A DNA stretch of 10,630 nucleotides. It comes from Pelagophyceae sp. CCMP2097 (lineage: Eukaryota > Sar > Pelagophyceae). This document shows, piece after piece, positions 9,501 through 10,630 of this stretch (within the stretch, counting starts at the first letter, position 1; each line of letters begins with the position of its first letter). The notes under the pieces are model-generated. The model was not told the origin of the DNA. It saw only the letters and a program-made list of their open reading frames with translations, and did not search any database. A program made the position numbers and the translations under genes. Location of the stretch: contig MU657230.1 in the NCBI GenBank assembly GCA_026770575.1, positions 41,948 to 52,577 on the forward strand. Reading direction: 5' to 3'.

Positions 9501-10630
9501 GAGTCGCTCGAAAACGTCGAAAACGAATGCTGCTAGGTCTCGCAGGGCCTCTACGTCTGCGCCAACGGCGGCGCGTGCTCCGAGCCAGACGTCTGCACCT
9601 GCGCTTCTGGCTGGGTGGGCTTCGACTGTCGCACGCCAGTCTGCGACCAGGGCTCGTACGACCCGCAACAGTCGCACTTTGTCTCGGGCACGGAATCGCC
9701 CGGCGAGATTGAGTCGTTTCGGCGCTTCATGGACCCTGCCATGGCGGCGCACCGGTCAGTTTTGGGACGTCAGTTGTGCCGATGTGGGGTGGTTTGCACC
9801 TTTGGCGGAGGTGGCCCTCCTCCACCCAGTTGGTTCGCACCTTTGGCGTAGGTTGCAGTGGCCCTACTCAAACCCGGACTTTTCCATGGTCGACGAAACG
9901 TTTGAAACGTTTGCCGCCGTATCGCGGTCCGTCTCCGACCACGCCGGCGAGCGCTACGCCGGCCAGACGAAGCCGCAGGGCGGCTACCGCTGCAGCATCC
10001 GCGCGAGGACGCGGTGGGAAAAGCCCGGCCCCGCGTTTGACCACGTCAATTTCTACTCGAGGTGCGCGCAAGACCCGCCAGCCCAGAGCCGCGCACCGCC
10101 TTGGTAGGTACATGGACGCCGCAACGCAGCTGGACGGTGCGTCGTCGAACCTTGCCAGCCGCATCGACGCCGCGGTGATAGGGGTCGAGTACACGAACTG
10201 GACTGGCCTGGCCTGGCCGCCGACGCACGGCAAGACGCGCAAGCTGGAATTGCAGCACTCGTTTCAAGGCAAGACGGCCACTTACGTCTATACGGACCAA
10301 GGTGCTGCTTCTCTCGACCACGGAACTTGGCCGCATCCAGAGCGCCAGAAGAAGAAAAATCGGGGCAACGAAATCATAAAGCCACCCGACGGACATCCTG
10401 AAGAGGCGGTCTTGAAGACAGTCCGAAGAGACAGCCCCCCGAGGCAGCCCTGCGGACGGTCCGAATCGAGGGTTTGAATCGAGGGTTTGAATCATCGGTT
10501 TGAATCATCGGTTTGAATCATCGGTTTGAATCATCGGCCCGAATCCACGGCCCGAATCCACGGCCAGAATCCACGGCCCGAATCCACGGCCCGAATCAAC
10601 GGCCCGAATCCACGGTCCGAATCCACGGCC
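379..10630 (+). CDS. Secreted NHL / LCCL-like / EGF multidomain protein, 11 exons in window, 3' partial
   Basis: Spliced model: 379-551, 667-1372, 1573-1646, 3185-3306, 3364-3697, 4344-6095, 7554-8205, 9537-9754, 9852-10061, 10108-10136, 10182-~10301, continuing off the right edge; about 1,463 residues here. Order: signal peptide (1-12), Cys-rich region (58-150), NHL blades 1-5 (about 189-535), LCCL-like domain (about 655-720), Pro/Thr-rich linker (725-851), NHL blade 6 (about 891-956), EGF 1-5 (957-1094 and on), unassigned module, EGF 6 (about 1280-1305), unassigned C-terminal module. Intron phases are 2,0,2,1,2,2,0,2,2,1. Seen: frame-keeping GT-AG junctions and motifs that read across them. 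Known: NHL repeats form beta-propellers; LCCL and EGF domains are typical of secreted or surface proteins. Inferred: an extracellular adhesion or recognition role. No catalytic motif was seen and no gene name is recognised. The start is the first in-frame ATG and opens directly into a hydrophobic leader. Confidence 0.85.
552..666 (+). other. Intron 1 (115 nt)
   Basis: GTGCGT...CACTAG followed by G, phase 2. It joins the frame 1 signal-peptide exon to the frame 2 Cys-rich exon. Removing it gives DVR|HECAAFG. No repeat was noticed inside. Confidence 0.72.
667..1372 (+). CDS. Exon 2: Cys-rich region, NHL blade 1 and most of blade 2
   Basis: Frame 2. The first half is Cys-rich (HEC, KCHVC, RIAC, EVC, HVC, GNC, TC, RC) with several N-glycosylation sequons (GNGS, QNMS, GNCT), as expected for a secreted protein. 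NHL blade 1 reads GSVFTLAG, FVDGPASRARF, FPSGVAID, NVYIADTGNHAIRVF. Blade 2 starts VHTLAG, GDGPAASARFSAPRGLAL and is cut at EALVLY by the intron. Exon 3 supplies VADTGNHRIRKI, so the blade is completed exactly in phase 0. That makes the 1372/1573 junction one of the best supported here. Confidence 0.85.
1373..1572 (+). other. Intron 2 (200 nt)
   Basis: GTCCGT...ACGTAG followed by G, phase 0. The donor is non-canonical at +3 (C), but the junction rebuilds VLY|VADTGNHRIRKI exactly. The first 40 bases hold a 20-bp tandem duplication (1374-1393 and 1394-1413, differing only at the end). Confidence 0.8.
1374..1413. repeat. 20-bp tandem duplication at the intron 2 donor
   Basis: TCCGTTGCTGCGTCGTTGTT at 1374-1393 is followed by a second copy from 1394, identical over its first 19 bases. 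It begins one base inside the donor GT. Confidence 0.85.
1573..1646 (+). CDS. Exon 3: 74-nt exon finishing NHL blade 2
   Basis: The acceptor ...GACGTAG is followed by GTC GCC GAC ACG, giving VADTGNHRIRKIRFAG and then LGRDAAVVE. This is the last strand of NHL blade 2 and the lead into blade 3. In-frame TAG (1570-1572) and TGA (1648-1650) bracket the exon, so it can only be coding if spliced on both sides. The donor is GTGAAG at 1647, phase 2, with GA left to pair with the G at 3185 (Glu). Its NHL motif is almost canonical, so I trust it despite its size. Confidence 0.8.
1861..2110. repeat. 13-bp GC-rich minisatellite, intron 3
   Basis: Degenerate tandem copies of GTTCTACGGTCCC, with GTTGTACGG and TTCTACGGGGCCG variants and two insertions of GGCCGGGAGACGGCCCC. 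More than a dozen units are visible. Confidence 0.85.
2230..2277. repeat. 12-bp array GGAGACGGGTTT
   Basis: Three exact copies (2230-2241, 2242-2253, 2254-2265) and a fourth degenerate one. The 12-bp period keeps frame, so it encodes false 4-residue peptide repeats. Confidence 0.9.
2397..2456. repeat. 12-bp array GAGACGGGGGAA
   Basis: Four exact copies from 2397 to 2444 and one degenerate unit to 2456. Purine-rich and G-run-bearing on the plus strand. Confidence 0.9.
2657..2693. repeat. 12-bp array GGACGGCCCTTT
   Basis: Two exact copies (2657-2668, 2669-2680) and a third with an extra C to 2693; related single units lie upstream near 2600-2625. Confidence 0.85.
3185..3306 (+). CDS. Exon 4: first half of NHL blade 3
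   Basis: Frame 3. The acceptor ACAACAG is followed by G, completing the Glu codon. The protein then reads CFAGRCGAGSATYEATL, PGFADGTASWAAFDGPR, which fits the TLAG...GFADG....F..P.G part of the NHL consensus, with CFAG in place of TLAG. The exon ends inside a Gly codon (G at 3306). The acceptor is the least certain edge, since this is the only one with CAG instead of TAG. Confidence 0.7.
3307..3363 (+). other. Intron 4 (57 nt, in-frame, stop-free)
   Basis: GTGCGT...GGCTAG followed by G, phase 1. It is a multiple of three with no stop in the reading frame (the TAG is out of frame), so it passes as coding. Retained, it would insert 19 residues between FDGPRG and VAVHS, breaking an otherwise perfect NHL consensus. 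That is the reason to call it an intron. Confidence 0.75.
3364..3697 (+). CDS. Exon 5: end of NHL blade 3 and blade 4
   Basis: With the 57-nt intron removed, blade 3 reads FDGPRG|VAVHSASGDVIVAD, then TNNHLIRVV, a textbook NHL repeat. Blade 4 follows: GSVFTLAG, a Cys/Pro/Gly-rich loop (PGCPPPC), GGRDGNVSFAKFSSPQQVAID, a TVATAHAQTTG insertion, then FYTILVTEGARIRRVV, a divergent last strand lacking the NH of NHL. The exon ends with AG before a GTGATG donor at 3698. Phase 2 joins it to G at 4344 (Arg), giving FFHSR|YEFDGG. Confidence 0.8.
3698..4343 (+). other. Intron 5 (646 nt)
   Basis: GTGATG...GCACTAG followed by G, phase 2. The middle (about 3865-4020) has irregular repeats built on GAAACGGC and GACGGCC words. 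A T-rich tract near 4279-4315 sits just before the acceptor and resembles a polypyrimidine tract. No gene is seen inside. Confidence 0.75.
4344..6095 (+). CDS. Exon 6: NHL blade 5, LCCL-like domain, PT-rich linker, NHL blade 6, EGF 1-3
   Basis: Frame 1, 1752 nt, the longest exon. Blade 5 is VYTVAGGRGQG, GSGDEATFEQPAGIV, HVYVADASSCRLRRI. A region of unknown type follows (4540-4900). Next is an LCCL-like domain: RCPPGCGEW, ASFADESAICAAALFSGAI, GGLVTVDVVHG, with the paired cysteines in CPxGC and the SAICAAA core. At 5107-5484 a linker of repeated APT/PTP/SAP units is likely extended and O-glycosylated. Blade 6 follows (VQTVAGS, FHQPQGVALY, LVVADSANHVIRGV). EGF 1 is CENGGACVGPEACACQSGW-AGHDC, EGF 2 is shorter, and EGF 3 is split by the next intron after CGCAPG. 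Confidence 0.85.
6526..6640. repeat. 23-bp tandem array, five copies, intron 6
   Basis: Units start at 6526, 6549, 6572, 6595 and 6618 with the core GATGGTTCTGCAGTCCGT. Divergence is limited to a C/T change near the unit end, so the array is young. Because 23 is not a multiple of three, the false translation cycles through three frames. Confidence 0.92.
6748..6792. repeat. 15-bp array AAGAACCCCATGTCC, three copies
   Basis: Units at 6748-6762, 6763-6777 and 6778-6792 with one or two substitutions in the outer copies. It produces the false peptide MSKNPMSKNPMS. Confidence 0.88.
7175..7216. repeat. 21-bp tandem duplication, intron 6
   Basis: 7175-7195 and 7196-7216 share the core GCGCGTTCCCGGGGCCG and differ at one base near the end. 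Confidence 0.85.
7554..8205 (+). CDS. Exon 7: end of EGF 3, EGF 4-5, unassigned module
   Basis: The acceptor CCTTTTAG is followed by G, which with TG at 6094-6095 forms the Trp of the EGF motif, giving CGCAPGW|FDGNCTTPVC. EGF 4 (CGNGGNCTNPGECTCPLEW-SGHDC) and EGF 5 (CSNGGQCVAPNTCQCPPTW-QGIDC) have the CxNGGxC..P..CxC..xWxGxDC spacing of tenascin/teneurin-type EGF repeats. After CSQGFF comes a roughly 130-residue module (FGEWCNQTNGFDCG, RPLRCDVVELRPS, SPYNWRAVGKKW) that I cannot assign. The donor is taken as GTCCGC at 8206 (SCR|VSQG); GTATCT at 8194 also keeps frame and would remove four residues. Confidence 0.82.
8458..8642. repeat. Purine-rich higher-order array, 53-bp period, intron 7
   Basis: Words GAGAAGAGG, GAGGGCCACC and GAGGGTCGTC alternate. 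A 53-bp unit starting GAGAAGAGGAAGAGAG begins at 8475, 8528 and 8581. The first two copies differ at one base; the third decays after about 35 bases. A partial unit precedes them. The plus strand is overwhelmingly purine. Confidence 0.88.
9041..9340. mobile_element. Candidate fold-back (MITE-like) element with flanking 10-bp direct repeat
   Basis: 9099-9116 (CCAAAAGCCAAAAGCC...) and 9264-9281 are inverted copies over 18 bases with one mismatch. GGGCCCGA at 9041-9048 and TCGGGCCC at 9329-9336 are inverted about the same centre, near 9189. Weaker pairing (ATCTCA..CC..CGGCG..GCATC) continues inward. GGGCCCGAAT also occurs in direct orientation at 9041-9050 and 9331-9340, like a target-site duplication. 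No transposase is present. Confidence 0.5.
9537..9754 (+). CDS. Exon 8: EGF 6 and start of C-terminal module
   Basis: Frame 3. An in-frame TAG at 9534-9536 is the acceptor (TGCTAG|GTC). It reads VSQGLYVCANGGACSEP, DVCTCASGWVGFDC, RTPVCDQG: an EGF repeat with the same Pro and Trp positions as EGF 4 and 5. Then comes PGEIESFRRFMDPAMAAHR, which opens the module continued in the next exon. The donor is GTCAGT at 9755, phase 2. A second in-frame AG at 9544-9545 would drop only VSQ. Confidence 0.78.
9755..9851 (+). other. Intron 8 (97 nt)
   Basis: GTCAGT...GGCGTAG followed by G, phase 2; joins AAHR|LQWPYSNP. GTCAGT occurs again at 9769, but only the first keeps frame with the acceptor at 9851. Confidence 0.72.
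9852..10061 (+). CDS. Exon 9: C-terminal module, central part
   Basis: Frame 1. The acceptor GGCGTAG|G completes Arg with the CG of exon 8 and gives MAAHR|LQWPYSNPDFSMVD, ETFETFAAVSRSV. It then reads GGYRCSIRARTRWEKP and FDHVNFYSR. The hydrophobic and aromatic pattern and the single Cys suggest an extracellular module, but I do not recognise a named domain. The stretch VNFYSR here resembles VNVSCR at the end of exon 7, hinting that the two unassigned modules may be related. Donor GTGCGC at 10062, phase 2. Confidence 0.72.
10062..10107 (+). other. Intron 9 (46 nt)
   Basis: GTGCGC...TTGGTAG followed by G, phase 2, joining NFYSR|YMDAATQ. The TAG is in frame with exon 9, so the block cannot be coding through. 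It is a very small intron. Confidence 0.7.
10108..10136 (+). CDS. Exon 10: 29-nt microexon
   Basis: TTGGTAG|G completes Arg, then TAC ATG GAC gives YMDAATQLD, ending inside a Gly codon before GTGCGT at 10137. It continues NFYSR|YMDAATQLD|GVEYTNWT. If the 45-nt intron after it is not real, this exon simply extends to about 10301 in the same frame with 15 extra residues. Support is the shared GTGCGTCG donor and a TAG acceptor followed by G. Confidence 0.55.
10137..10181 (+). other. Intron 10 (45 nt, in-frame, stop-free), candidate
   Basis: GTGCGT...TGATAG followed by G, phase 1. It starts with GTGCGTCG like introns 1 and 4, is a multiple of three, and has no in-frame stop. Removal gives QLDGVEYTNWTG; retention inserts ASSNLASRIDAAVIG. 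Less certain than intron 4 because no named domain crosses the junction. Confidence 0.55.
10182..10301 (+). CDS. Exon 11: C-terminal module, right edge uncertain
   Basis: Frame 2. It reads GVEYTNWTGLAWPPTHGK, TRKLELQHSFQGKTATYVYT, DQG. The conserved-looking aromatic pattern ends near 10301 and the following sequence is low-complexity and repeat-rich. The proposed donor is GTGCTG at 10302 (phase 1); GTCTAT at 10286 (phase 0) is an alternative. The next exon lies outside the window, so neither can be tested here. Confidence 0.6.
10302..10630 (+). other. Start of last intron, runs off the window
   Basis: Follows the proposed GTGCTG donor. It holds no recognisable coding block and its right half is a 13-bp minisatellite. 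The frame 2 read-through to 10477 is Lys/Arg/Pro-rich without the aromatic pattern of exon 11. Confidence 0.55.
10463..10630. repeat. 13-bp minisatellite GAATCCACGGCCC, open at right edge
   Basis: About 13 units start every 13 bases from 10463. Variants run in blocks: GAATCGAGGGTTT twice, then GAATCATCGGTTT, then GAATCCACGGCCC and one-base derivatives. The ordered variant blocks show stepwise expansion. Confidence 0.92.

Larger units (their letters stand above)
8206..9536 (+). other. Intron 7 (1331 nt)
   Basis: GTCCGC...TGCTAG followed by G, phase 0. It holds a purine-rich array (8458-8642) and a fold-back element (9041-9340). The 8650-9040 part shows nothing recognisable. The donor could instead be GTATCT at 8194, also phase 0. 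The long minus-strand frame across its left half and exon 7 is a shadow. Confidence 0.7.

Overview
The window looks like nuclear DNA from a GC-rich unicellular eukaryote, most likely a stramenopile alga of the pelagophyte type. This rests on the domain mix (NHL beta-propeller blades, an LCCL-like domain, a Pro/Thr-rich linker and tenascin/teneurin-style EGF repeats in one secreted protein), on GT-AG introns with GC-rich GTGCG/GTCCG donors, and on introns full of GC-rich minisatellites. The lineage is inferred from style only. Bacterial operon structure, tRNA, rRNA, CRISPR and IS elements are not apparent.

One large plus-strand gene fills the window from the ATG at 379 past the right edge. Its open blocks lie in all three frames. 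I joined them into 11 exons: 379-551, 667-1372, 1573-1646, 3185-3306, 3364-3697, 4344-6095, 7554-8205, 9537-9754, 9852-10061, 10108-10136 and 10182-about 10301. Every junction keeps frame, uses GT..AG, and has G as the first base of the next exon. The strongest checks are domain consensuses that become continuous across junctions: NHL blades at 1372/1573 and 3306/3364, and an EGF repeat at 6095/7554. The predicted chain has about 1,460 residues in the window: signal peptide, Cys-rich N-terminus, five NHL blades, an LCCL-like domain, a PT-rich stalk, a sixth NHL blade, five EGF-like repeats, an unassigned module, a sixth EGF repeat and a C-terminal unassigned module that runs off the edge. It is probably an extracellular or cell-surface multidomain protein; substrate and partners cannot be read from sequence.

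Region by region: 1-378 is upstream sequence with a tetranucleotide microsatellite, a strong hairpin (212-274) and a 13-bp direct repeat. Introns 3 (1647-3184), 5 (3698-4343), 6 (6096-7553), 7 (8206-9536) and the last one (from about 10302) carry most of the non-coding length. They hold arrays with 12-, 13-, 15-, 23- and 53-bp periods, plus a roughly 300-bp fold-back element at 9041-9340. These arrays create long stop-free frames that are not genes. In contrast, three introns are only 45-57 nt. Two of them are multiples of three without stops, so they are invisible to ORF calling and would put 19- and 15-residue insertions into the protein if missed.
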